In this document: positions 23,020 to 30,290 of the stretch, one piece after another | How positions within the stretch are numbered: position 1 is the stretch's first letter | How the letters are laid out: each line of letters begins with the position of its first letter | DNA from: Deltaproteobacteria bacterium | GTDB taxonomy: Bacteria > Desulfobacterota > Syntrophia > Syntrophales > Smithellaceae | Direction: 5' to 3' | NCBI GenBank assembly: GCA_025361065.1 | Contig: JANYAY010000175.1 | Coordinates: 1-50,300, forward strand | Length of the DNA stretch: 50,300 nucleotides | Made by a program: the position numbers and the translations under genes | Notes under the pieces: model-generated | The model's input: the letters and a program-made list of their open reading frames with translations, nothing else | Told to the model about the DNA's origin: nothing | The model's database searches: none

Positions 23020-23912
23020 AAGAGGTCCTTTGACTCCAGAGGTTGGGAACAAATGAAAATTGCGTCGTCCTTGCACATTGTGATGCCGCTCGTTTCGGCA
23101 CCTATATCTTGCAACTTGTGTAAAAGCTTATCGACGATATTTTTTTTGTGGGCTCTCGTTCCGGCAAGAAAAAAAGCACTTTTAAACTGATAATAATCCA
23201 TAAAGAAATATATGTCCCACGGCTGGAAGATAAGCGAATTTTTAAAATCAAATTTCCGGATGTGACCAAAAAATGGGCTGAGCATCTTTTCGCCGTTTTC
23301 GGCTGAAAACTGCCGAATGATGACCTCTATAGGCAGGAGCTGATTGTTCATGAGCAGTTGATATTCTTCCAGAGTATTTCTGGTGATGGTAATCAATTCC
23401 TGCATATTGCATTGATCATGAGTAATCGTGATAAAGGTTCCGTCTTTTTGCAGAATACGGGATATTTCCGGTATCATGTCGACAAAAAAATAAAGAGCAA
23501 AGCTGCAAATGACCAAATCAAAAGAAGCAGGCGGGTATTTTTTGATCAAATGAACGCCTGCTGACGAAAATGTCCCCTGGTAGCCCGCCCGTTTGCATGC
23601 CTCCAGGAAAAAAGGTTCGTATTCGGCAATGATATCCATACCGGTGATTGTTGCCTCCCGGTGCAGCCGTCCTTTCAAGGCTTCCGTAAACGCGCCAAAG
23701 GCGCAACCCATCTCTAAAACATTGCGGCAGTTGGAGAGATCAACCTGATTCAGGGCCGTAAGGCGAATATCCTCTTTGTTTGACGAGAATTGACGAATGA
23801 GCATCTCAATATGCTGATGCTTTTGCACATTGCGAAAAACCTGACGAATCTTTTTTTTGTCGAGAAAATCAGCCATGTTTGTTTTTTGTCCAACTTTCTT
23901 TACAAAACTCAT
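23016..23912 (-). CDS. Class I SAM-dependent methyltransferase-like protein
   Basis: The 298-residue protein has the class I methyltransferase motif I NVLEMGCAFGAFTEAL (~65-80), an acidic strand end TGMDIIAEYEP (motif II), and SFDLVICSFALYFF (motif IV region). The C-terminal ~120 residues, with HIRKFDFKNSLIF, resemble the tail of BioC/UbiE-like small-molecule methyltransferases. The acceptor is unknown. It follows the HcpR-like regulator gene by 38 bases on the same strand and overlaps the Nudix gene by 4 bases, so it may be part of a stress-response unit, but nothing in the sequence ties it to nitric oxide chemistry. Confidence 0.8.
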   Translation of the reverse strand: MSFVKKVGQKTNMADFLDKKKIRQVFRNVQKHQHIEMLIRQFSSNKEDIRLTALNQVDLSNCRNVLEMGCAFGAFTEALKGRLHREATITGMDIIAEYEPFFLEACKRAGYQGTFSSAGVHLIKKYPPASFDLVICSFALYFFVDMIPEISRILQKDGTFITITHDQCNMQELITITRNTLEEYQLLMNNQLLPIEVIIRQFSAENGEKMLSPFFGHIRKFDFKNSLIFQPWDIYFFMDYYQFKSAFFLAGTRAHKKNIVDKLLHKLQDIGAETSGITMCKDDAIFICSQPLESKDLL

Positions 23913-23950
23913 GGTCTTGAACCGGTATGAATCGGCGTATAAAAGAAATA

Positions 23951-24637
23951 TCAGGCCAGTCTTCTTGCGCCCCGGGCCAGATCAGCCAGCCCCTGTTCAT
24001 TCAGAATCAAAATAGAGCGTGTAGTGACTTTAATTAGTTTTTCATCATTCATTCGTTTTAATATGCGGGACAAGGTTTCGGGAATCGTTCCCAGCAGACC
24101 GGCCATCTGATTTTTAGAGATGTCCAACTTGACGGTGGCGGAATCGTCGTTATGTTCATACAGATAGAGCAGATAAGCGGCCAGTCTTCCCGGCACTTCT
24201 TTGAGGGATAGGTCTTCCACAAGCGAAGCGAGCTTGCGCAGCCGCAGTGATAGAAGCGCCAGCATCGAAAGAGCCAGCGACGGTTCGCGACTGATTACCT
24301 CGACAAATTTCAGCCGTGGAAAAAAGAGAGAGCGCGTTTCCACGAGAGCCTGGGCGGACGCGGGATAATGTTCTCCGGCGAAAACGGCCGCTTCGCCAAA
24401 TGGTTCATGCTCTTCCAGGATATGAAAAATCTGTTCCTTACCTTCGGATGAGAGTTTGAAAATTTTTACTTTTCCGGAAAGGATGACGTAAAAGCCGATC
24501 CCCTCATCGCCTTCGTAAAAAAAGCTTTGTCCCCGCGAGAAAGTCCGGCAAACGGCAATGGCGCCCAGGCTTGCACATTGCATTGGCGTCAGGCCTGCAA
24601 AGAGAGGAATTGAGGCGATCGTTTGAGTCATATCCAT
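23951..24637 (-). CDS. hcpR: Crp/Fnr-family regulator, HcpR-like
   Basis: This 228-residue protein has a cyclic-nucleotide-binding-type sensory barrel (FFYEGDEGIGFYVILSGKVKIFKLS), a long dimer helix, and a C-terminal winged helix with recognition region KNQMAGLLGTIPETLSRILKRM. It lacks the N-terminal cysteine cluster of FNR, so it does not sense O2 in that way; known HcpR proteins bind heme and respond to NO. Assignment as HcpR rests on the divergent hcp gene and the TTGACTTAAGTCAA palindrome between them, which matches the described HcpR site type in Deltaproteobacteria. ATG 24637 has AAGGA upstream. Other Crp/Fnr subfamilies cannot be excluded from sequence alone. Confidence 0.85.
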   Translation of the reverse strand: MDMTQTIASIPLFAGLTPMQCASLGAIAVCRTFSRGQSFFYEGDEGIGFYVILSGKVKIFKLSSEGKEQIFHILEEHEPFGEAAVFAGEHYPASAQALVETRSLFFPRLKFVEVISREPSLALSMLALLSLRLRKLASLVEDLSLKEVPGRLAAYLLYLYEHNDDSATVKLDISKNQMAGLLGTIPETLSRILKRMNDEKLIKVTTRSILILNEQGLADLARGARRLA

Positions 24638-24673
24638 AATTTATTTCCTTGAAAGAAAAAATAACACTGATGT

Positions 24674-24687
24674 TTGACTTAAGTCAA
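24674..24687. promoter_or_regulatory. HcpR/Fnr-type palindromic operator
   Basis: TTGACTTAAGTCAA is a perfect 14-bp palindrome in the 127-bp gap between hcpR and hcp. Its centre is 41.5 bases before a start point that would match the -10-like CATATT at 24710-24715, the class II activator geometry for hcp. It may also control hcpR itself. Confidence 0.88.
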
Positions 24688-24709
24688 GGCGCAACTCTCA
24701 ATATTCGTT

Positions 24710-24715
24710 CATATT
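24710..24715 (+). promoter_or_regulatory. Candidate -10 element of hcp
   Basis: CATATT lies 22 bases downstream of the HcpR-type palindrome and would place the start near 24722, about 43 bases before the hcp ATG. There is no good -35, as expected for an activator-dependent promoter. Confidence 0.5.
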
Positions 24716-24764
24716 GCCGGACAAAAGACGGTACAAAAAAATATAAATACAAAGGAGACAATCA

Positions 24765-26408
24765 ATGGAGAATTTAGCAATGTTCTGTTACCAGTGCGAA
24801 CAGACGGCGAAGGGAGAGGGATGCAATAAGTCAGGGGTGTGCGGCAAGGACCCGGAAGTTGCCGCCCTTCAGGATGTTCTGGTTTACGCACTTAAAGGAT
24901 TGTCGGCGGTAGCGGTGGATGCAAGGATCGCCGGTATTGTCGATCATGAAATTGATGTCTTTACAATCAAAGCGCTTTTTTCGACCCTGACCAATGTGGA
25001 TTTTGACCCGGCGCGTTTTGTTTATCTGATCAAACAATGCGTCAAGCTGCGCGATGCCCTGACAGGCAAAGTCAAAAAAGCCGGTGGACATGTCGATGAG
25101 AAAACGGCAGCAATTATTTTTCAGCCGGAAACGACGATTGCGGGACTGGTCGGGCAGGCAAAAGTCGCATCGTTTAAGGTGGAAACGGCAATAAATCCCG
25201 ATATTCAGTCCCTTCAGCACATCTTGCTTTTCGGAGTAAAAGGTGTGGCTGCCTATGCCGATCATGCTCAAATTCTGGGACAGGAAGATGACAAAGTATA
25301 TGCATTTATCCATGAGGCGCTCGCCGCAATGTTGCGCACTGATCTGACTCTTGATCAGGCGCTTGCGCTGGTTTTAAAATGCGGTGAAATCAACCTGCGC
25401 ACCATGGAACTTCTGGATGCGGGAAACACAACTACTTACGGCCATCCGGTGCCAACAAAAGTGCCCCTGGGTGTGAAGAAAGGCAAGGCTATCCTGATTT
25501 CCGGTCACGATCTGAAAGATTTATCGGAACTCCTGAAACAAACACAAGGGAAGGGGATAAATATTTATACCCATGGCGAGATGCTTCCGGCGCATGGTTA
25601 TCCCGAACTGAAGAAATATCCGCATTTGTACGGGCACTATGGAACGGCCTGGCAGAATCAGGCCAAAGAGTTTGCGGAATTTCCCGGCGCGATTCTCATG
25701 ACCACCAACTGCATTCAGAGACCGCGTGATGCTTATGCGGCTAATATCTTTACTTGTGGTCTGGTGGGTTGGCCGGGTGTTCCGCATATCGCTGGGGCCA
25801 ACTTTGAACCGGTAATTCAGAAGGCACTGGAATTGCCTGGGTTTTCCGCCGATAAGGAAGGGAAGTCGGTGATGGTGGGATTTGCCCGCAATGCCGTTTT
25901 AGGCGTGGCCGATCAAGTAATCGCTGCGGTGAAAGGGAAGGCCATCCGCCATTTCTTCCTGGTTGCCGGTTGTGACGGAGCCAAGCCCGGCAGAAATTAT
26001 TATACGGAATTTGTGGAAAAAGCACCGAAAGATACGGTTATTCTGACTTTGGCCTGCGGGAAGTTCCGCTTTTTTGATCAGGAACTGGGGGATATCGGTG
26101 GCATTCCTCGCCTTCTCGATATCGGACAGTGCAACGATGCTTATTCCGCCATCCAGATTGCTCTGGCTTTATCCAAAGCTTTCAATGTGGGAGTTAACGA
26201 ATTGCCACTTTCCATGATTTTATCCTGGTACGAGCAAAAGGCAGTGGCTATATTACTGACGCTGCTTTATCTCGGCATTAAGGATATTAGATTAGGGCCG
26301 TCTCTTCCGGCATTTATTACTCCTAATGTATTGGATGTGTTGGTGAAGAATTTTGCCATCAAACCGATTACGACACCGGATGAGGATCTGAAAGCCATTC
26401 TGGGATGA
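24765..26408 (+). CDS. hcp: Hybrid-cluster protein (hydroxylamine reductase / NO reductase)
   Basis: Hcp is a cytosolic Fe-S enzyme that protects anaerobes against nitric oxide and reduces hydroxylamine in vitro. The 547-residue protein has the N-terminal [4Fe-4S] site C8, C11, C20, C26 (Cx2Cx8Cx5C, class I spacing). Hybrid-cluster regions are present: HGEMLPAHGYPEL, TTNCIQRP, FTCGLVGWPG, ACGKFRFF and the C-terminal ILSWYEQKAVAILLTLLYLG block. Length is typical. ATG 24765 follows AAGGAGA. It is divergent from the HcpR-like gene and has the HcpR-type site in its promoter. Downstream, 62 bases after the stop, is an inverted repeat, followed by a GC-rich terminator-like hairpin. No hcr reductase gene is adjacent. 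Confidence 0.97.
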   Translation: MENLAMFCYQCEQTAKGEGCNKSGVCGKDPEVAALQDVLVYALKGLSAVAVDARIAGIVDHEIDVFTIKALFSTLTNVDFDPARFVYLIKQCVKLRDALTGKVKKAGGHVDEKTAAIIFQPETTIAGLVGQAKVASFKVETAINPDIQSLQHILLFGVKGVAAYADHAQILGQEDDKVYAFIHEALAAMLRTDLTLDQALALVLKCGEINLRTMELLDAGNTTTYGHPVPTKVPLGVKKGKAILISGHDLKDLSELLKQTQGKGINIYTHGEMLPAHGYPELKKYPHLYGHYGTAWQNQAKEFAEFPGAILMTTNCIQRPRDAYAANIFTCGLVGWPGVPHIAGANFEPVIQKALELPGFSADKEGKSVMVGFARNAVLGVADQVIAAVKGKAIRHFFLVAGCDGAKPGRNYYTEFVEKAPKDTVILTLACGKFRFFDQELGDIGGIPRLLDIGQCNDAYSAIQIALALSKAFNVGVNELPLSMILSWYEQKAVAILLTLLYLGIKDIRLGPSLPAFITPNVLDVLVKNFAIKPITTPDEDLKAILG

Positions 26409-26469
26409 GATGATCTCGGACATTTCAGCGAACAGACTGATAAAGTATGCTTTCCCATGAATAAAATCA

Positions 26470-26497
26470 GTAGAGACATTGCTTGCAACGTCTCTAC
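26470..26497. repeat. GTAGAGAC-type inverted repeat
   Basis: GTAGAGACATTGC / GCAACGTCTCTAC are inverse with one mismatch, making a 13-bp stem. The GTAGAGACGTTGC core is seen as an interspersed repeat in many bacteria. Here it lies just after hcp. Confidence 0.6.
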
Positions 26498-26522
26498 AAA
26501 AATAACTTCTTGATTCAATAAC

Positions 26523-26555
26523 GGCTGCTCTTCCCAAACAAAAGGGAGAGCAGCC
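26523..26555 (+). terminator. Hairpin terminator downstream of hcp
   Basis: GGCTGCTCT-tCCC and GGGAGAGCAGCC form a 12-bp GC-rich stem with an A-rich loop, followed by ATTTTG. The T-run is short, so termination strength is uncertain. Confidence 0.6.
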
Positions 26556-26636
26556 ATTTTGCATCTTATGCCATTTCGAAATCAAAGTGCTATCTTTGTT
26601 GGCGTCGTAGTGATCTGCGAAACATCTCTATCTGTC

Positions 26637-26657
26637 ATTCCGGGCTTGACCCGGAAT
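26637..26657. repeat. Half-copy of the GTCATTCC palindromic repeat
   Basis: ATTCCGGG-CTTGA-CCCGGAAT is a perfect 8-bp hairpin, preceded by GTC and followed by CCAGG, so it matches one end of the repeat family at 2237-2341. It marks the left side of an accessory patch. Confidence 0.6.
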
Positions 26658-26815
26658 CCAGGAAATACTTGATAACTTTTATATATTGAAGTATTAGCTC
26701 ATAATCATAAAGTATTTTCGCGGGATGTTATGCTGGCATCATCGCGGCGTTTAGGTAATTAACACCGATCCATATAACCATTGTTGGCCAACTAAAAGTA
26801 AAAAAGAAATCCTTA

Positions 26816-27970
26816 ATGATTAATCAAAAATACAGAGTAATAATACTTGGTGCCGGGTTCTCGAAATCGGCCGGTATCCCGCTTGCCGATGAGCTTTGGC
26901 GCGAAATACTTGTTCAGAGTAAGTCACTTTGGGGGCGAGCAAGCAAGTTTAATGATGATCTTGACAAGTATATTTCATGTTGACGAAAATGCGACGACGT
27001 GGAACTCACGAGAGATACCGTTAATTTTGAAGAGTTCCTAGGCTTTCTCGACATTGAACACTATCTCGGTCTAAGAGGTCCAGACACTTGGAGTAGAGAT
27101 GGCAATGAGAGACAAGTAGTTGTAAAAACATTGATTGGAGAAATACTATCGCAATATATGCCCCCATCGAATGCGCTCCCAGAACTATATCTAGAATTTG
27201 CCCGCCGCCTTCAACCTCATGACTATGTTTTAACATTTAATTATGACATTCTGCTTGAACGAGCACTCGATGCAGTTAATAAGCCATATAGGTTATTCCC
27301 TGATCGGTATGAATCATTCGGACGGAATATCGGATTTGTAGATTCAAACAAAGATGAAATAGTTATCCTGAAATTGCATGGTTCCATTGATTGGTTTGAC
27401 AAGAGTGGGTATTTAGAGATGGAGAAAGATTTCAAGGAACAGGGAGCCACAATTTTACCGACGCACCCTGTATTTAACAGCAATTTCGACTGGGGGATAA
27501 GTAGAGTCCTTGATGGACCAAGGAGAGCAAATGATCCTCTTCAAAATATGCATAGAGTCGCCGATATTGAAGGTCTTTATAAACAACAAATCTTGTTTTC
27601 GGCAACCCCCTGGATGCTCTCCCCTTCTACTAACAAAATCATTTATGCAAGCCCACTTGAAGAGTTTTGGGACGGGCTCGGTAGATCTGGATGTACTAAT
27701 TTTGGTATGGCAATTATCGGATACTCACTCCCAAGTCATGATCATTATGCAAGGCAAGCCATCTATTCAATAGTAAAAAACTATCAAGAGGTAAACTGGG
27801 GTGAAGATTTTTTCGGCTTCAAAAAGACACCACTGGTGTTAATAGATCACAGGACTACTCCTGAAAGTGTTAGAGATTTTAAAAACAATTACCGATTTAT
27901 TGATTTTGACAAGTCTATATTACACATGGATGGACTTGATGCAGTAGCCATTGACAAAATATTCAATTAA
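26816..27970 (+). pseudogene. SIR2-like (SIR2_2 type) protein gene interrupted by an in-frame TGA
   Basis: From ATG 26816 the frame reads MINQKYRVIILGAGFSKSAG..., the NAD-binding start of SIR2-like proteins, and meets TGA at 26981-26983. The same frame continues without any other stop to 27970 and encodes the rest of the domain: FEEFLGFLDIEHYL, LTFNYDILLERAL, LKLHGSIDWF and IIGYSLPSHDHYARQ. Without the TGA the product would be 384 residues. The long downstream part appears as ORF 26999-27970 only because a GTG is available. SIR2-like proteins of this type are often antiphage NADases. The frame is otherwise undamaged, so the lesion is recent, an assembly error, or recoding. No SECIS-like stem follows the TGA, which argues against selenocysteine. 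Confidence 0.8.
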
Positions 27971-28090
27971 GATGATGGCAAATCAGGCAATACAGCCGAT
28001 CGCTACGCTCCGGCTGATTTCTATCTTGAACTAGAATCAATCATAATAAATTTCATGGATTGATCATAGCATATATGCTATAAGACTCAC

Positions 28091-28429
28091 GTGAATTGGA
28101 CAATAACTTACTATAGCGAATCGCTTCAGAACGAAATACTTGATTTACCTGCTGGCTTTCTTGCTCGTTTCCTTAGATATACCGATCGTATGGAGTTATA
28201 TGGTCCTGATTTAGGAATGCCCCACACGCGGGCGATGGGTGAAGGGTTATTTGAATTACGATTAAAAGCAGCAGAGGGCATTGCGCGGGTATTCTACTGC
28301 ACGATGATTGGCAAAAGGATAGTGATGTTGCACCAGTTCATTAAAAAAACGGACAAAACACCGCCCAAAGAACTTGCCATAGCAAGGCGGCGGTTGAAGG
28401 AGATCAATGCTCACTCACAAAGAACTTAA
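28091..28429 (+). CDS. HigB/RelE-superfamily toxin (phage Gp49-like)
   Basis: This 112-residue protein has the fold pattern of Gp49/HigB-type toxins: GPDLGMPHTRAMGEGLFELRL, then GIARVFYCTMIGKRIVMLHQFIKKT and a Lys/Arg-rich C-terminal helix with ELAIARRRLKE. Such proteins cut mRNA on the ribosome. It starts at GTG 28091; no closer ATG is suitable. The toxin gene precedes the antitoxin gene, the order found in higBA loci, and overlaps it by 23 bases. It sits in the accessory patch beside the broken SIR2-like gene. Confidence 0.88.
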   Translation: MNWTITYYSESLQNEILDLPAGFLARFLRYTDRMELYGPDLGMPHTRAMGEGLFELRLKAAEGIARVFYCTMIGKRIVMLHQFIKKTDKTPPKELAIARRRLKEINAHSQRT

Positions 28430-28754
28430 GGCTCGCGCCCTTAAACGCGCGGATGTAAAATCTGAATACGATCAGCTTGACAAAGAATTTGCTTTTCTTG
28501 ACGAATTTCTCAAGGCACGTTCTTCCGCCGGCATCACTCAGGCGGAAGTTGCCGAACGTATCGGAACAACTCAATCAGCGATTGCTCGTTTGGAGTCCGG
28601 CAGCGGAAAGCACTCTCCATCTCTGGCAACATTACAAAAATATGCACATGCGCTTGGTTGCCGTCTGGAGTTACGCTTAATTAATGAAATGATACACATA
28701 AACAGGGAAGGTCGAACAACACGTTCCACCGGACGCACTAAAGCTCGTCGGTGA
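28407..28754 (+). CDS. XRE-family HTH antitoxin (HigA-like)
   Basis: This 115-residue protein has a central helix-turn-helix of the XRE/Cro type: RSSAGITQAEVAERIGTTQSAIARLESG, followed by SLATLQKYAHALGCRLELRL. An N-terminal helix (KRADVKSEYDQLDKEF) probably contacts the toxin, as in HigA proteins of this subtype. The C-terminus is Arg/Thr-rich and looks like an unstructured tail. GAAGGAG precedes ATG 28407, inside the end of the toxin gene, ensuring coupled synthesis. It would bind the toxin and repress its own promoter; no clear operator palindrome was found upstream of the toxin gene. Confidence 0.9.
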   Translation: MLTHKELKARALKRADVKSEYDQLDKEFAFLDEFLKARSSAGITQAEVAERIGTTQSAIARLESGSGKHSPSLATLQKYAHALGCRLELRLINEMIHINREGRTTRSTGRTKARR

Positions 28755-28815
28755 GCTTCGCCGTACCAATACTCCAGATGTGTAATATGAGTATTTCAGG
28801 AGAAGTTGCCCTGAA

Positions 28816-29262
28816 TCAGCACTGATTTTCTATCTCCATTATCTTGGCAATTCTTCGTTGATGACGGTCGCCGGCGAATGCCGTGTCCATGAATTTCTCT
28901 ATCATGCCGGTGACCGGAACTGAATATTTAACTCTGCCACCAAAGGCCAAGAAGTTGGCATTATTATGAGCCTTAGCCATTTCCGCAGTAAACAAGTCAT
29001 GCACCAGCGCACACCGGATGCCTTTAATTTTATTAGCGGCGAGCGACATGCCGATGCCCGTACCGCAAAGCAAAATACCGAAATCATAGCCGCCTTGATT
29101 AAATTCCCGGCAGGCGTTCACCGCAATATCAGGATAGTCCACTGAATCTTCGCTATTAACGCCCATATCCTTGATCACGCAATTTTTGGCCTTTAAAAAA
29201 GATATAATCTTATCCTTTAAATCAACTGCGCCGTGATCAGAGGCGATAATTATTTTTTTCAT
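28816..29262 (-). CDS. rpiB: Ribose 5-phosphate isomerase B
   Basis: This 148-residue RpiB/LacAB-family enzyme interconverts ribose 5-phosphate and ribulose 5-phosphate in the pentose phosphate pathway. Motifs: IIIASDHGAVDLK at the start, NSEDSVDYPDIA, and GILLCGTGIGMSLAANKIKG, which carries the catalytic Cys and the anion-hole glycines. RCALVHDLFTAEMAKAHNNAN follows as in all RpiB proteins. Length is typical. It diverges from xerD, sharing a 114-bp AT-rich gap, and has no visible link to the toxin-antitoxin pair on its other side. Confidence 0.96.
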   Translation of the reverse strand: MKKIIIASDHGAVDLKDKIISFLKAKNCVIKDMGVNSEDSVDYPDIAVNACREFNQGGYDFGILLCGTGIGMSLAANKIKGIRCALVHDLFTAEMAKAHNNANFLAFGGRVKYSVPVTGMIEKFMDTAFAGDRHQRRIAKIMEIENQC

Positions 29263-29376
29263 TTGGTACTCCCCGTATTGTCATTTATATTTTTATAGCT
29301 CTCATTTTTACGAGATTGTGAAATAAGTCAATAAAAAAAACTTTGCAACGCCTTCAGATTTACGTTAAAAAGTCCC

Positions 29377-30264
29377 ATGCAGGAATTATTGGAAAAATAT
29401 TTTAATTATCTGTTAATCGAACGTGGTGTGGCCCAAAATACACTGGAAGCCTATCGACGTGATTTAAGACGTTTTCTATTAATTGTTCAGGAAAAAGGAT
29501 TTACAGATTTTCAACAGATTATGCCGGAAGCGATTATAGAATATCTGGTGCGAATAAAAGATGAAGGGCTTTCGCCCAATTCGATGAACAGGTCACTGGC
29601 TGCAATGCGGGGTTTTTATAAGTATCTTTTGCGAGAAAAGATGATCGAACAAACACCGCTGGCTAATATTGAGTTGGCTAAAGTATGGATGCGTCTGCCG
29701 GATACTATCAGCAAAGAAGAGATGAATCTTATTTTGGCCCAACCGGGAGTGGAAACCGCCGCAACACTGCGCAATACTGCGATGCTGGAATTGCTTTATG
29801 CGACGGGCATTCGTGTTTCGGAATTAATCGGGTTGACAATGAACAGCATTAACTGGCAAGTTGGTTTTCTGGTTGTTATGGGGAAGGGCAGTAAGGAACG
29901 GATCGTTCCTATCGGCAAAACAGCTTATGATTGCACGAAACTCTATGTGGAAGAGTCCCGGCCGCAATTGATGCAGGGTAAAAGCACGGATGTTTTATTT
30001 CTTAACCGTTTCGGAGGGAAATTTACCCGTCAGGGTTTTTGGAAAATGGTTGTCGGGTATGCAAAAAAATCCGGATTGCAAAAGAAAGTTCATCCGCATA
30101 CTTTTCGTCATTCGTTTGCTTCCCATCTTTTGGAAGGCGGAGCCGATTTGCGGACGGTCCAGGTAATGCTGGGGCATGCCGATATTTCCACAACACAAAT
30201 TTATACTCATATAACCCGGGAGAGGTTAAAGGAAATTCATCAAAAATACCATCCCCGGGGTTGA
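29377..30264 (+). CDS. xerD: Site-specific tyrosine recombinase XerD
   Basis: This 295-residue recombinase resolves chromosome dimers at dif. The N-terminal SAM-like domain (YLLIERGVAQNTLEAYRRDL) binds DNA; the catalytic domain holds ATGIRVSELIGLT (first Arg), GKGSKERIVPIG (Lys), HTFRHSFASHLLEGG (His-x-x-Arg), LGHADISTTQIYTH (His and the nucleophile Tyr). The full R-K-H-R-H-Y set is present, so the protein should be active. Size and sequence fit XerD rather than a phage integrase. The next gene, encoding a TPR protein, begins 26 bases after the stop, with kdsA and kdsC beyond, so xerD probably heads this operon. Confidence 0.95.
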   Translation: MQELLEKYFNYLLIERGVAQNTLEAYRRDLRRFLLIVQEKGFTDFQQIMPEAIIEYLVRIKDEGLSPNSMNRSLAAMRGFYKYLLREKMIEQTPLANIELAKVWMRLPDTISKEEMNLILAQPGVETAATLRNTAMLELLYATGIRVSELIGLTMNSINWQVGFLVVMGKGSKERIVPIGKTAYDCTKLYVEESRPQLMQGKSTDVLFLNRFGGKFTRQGFWKMVVGYAKKSGLQKKVHPHTFRHSFASHLLEGGADLRTVQVMLGHADISTTQIYTHITRERLKEIHQKYHPRG

Positions 30265-30290
30265 AATCAGAGCGGCTGAAAAAGAGAAAG

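Larger units (their letters stand above)
26409..26815. other. Repeat-bearing intergenic region after hcp
   Basis: This ~400-bp gap contains no credible gene. It holds a GTAGAGAC inverted repeat, the hcp terminator-like hairpin and a CCGGG half-repeat (annotated separately). The last ~150 bases, before the SIR2-like reading frame, show no recognisable element. Confidence 0.6.

Noticed and set aside
26981-27020. Possible selenocysteine codon (TGA) in the SIR2-like gene
   Set aside because: No SECIS-like stem of suitable length follows; only a 4-bp CGTG/CACG stem is visible. SIR2-like proteins are not known selenoproteins.
26847-27041. 64-residue ORF over the start of the SIR2-like gene
   Set aside because: It is in another frame; the SIR2-like signature GAGFSKSAG is in the frame beginning at 26816.
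30039-30290. N-terminal extension of the TPR ORF inside xerD
   Set aside because: It is an out-of-frame reading of the xerD C-terminal coding region; ATG 30291 with a purine-rich site is better.
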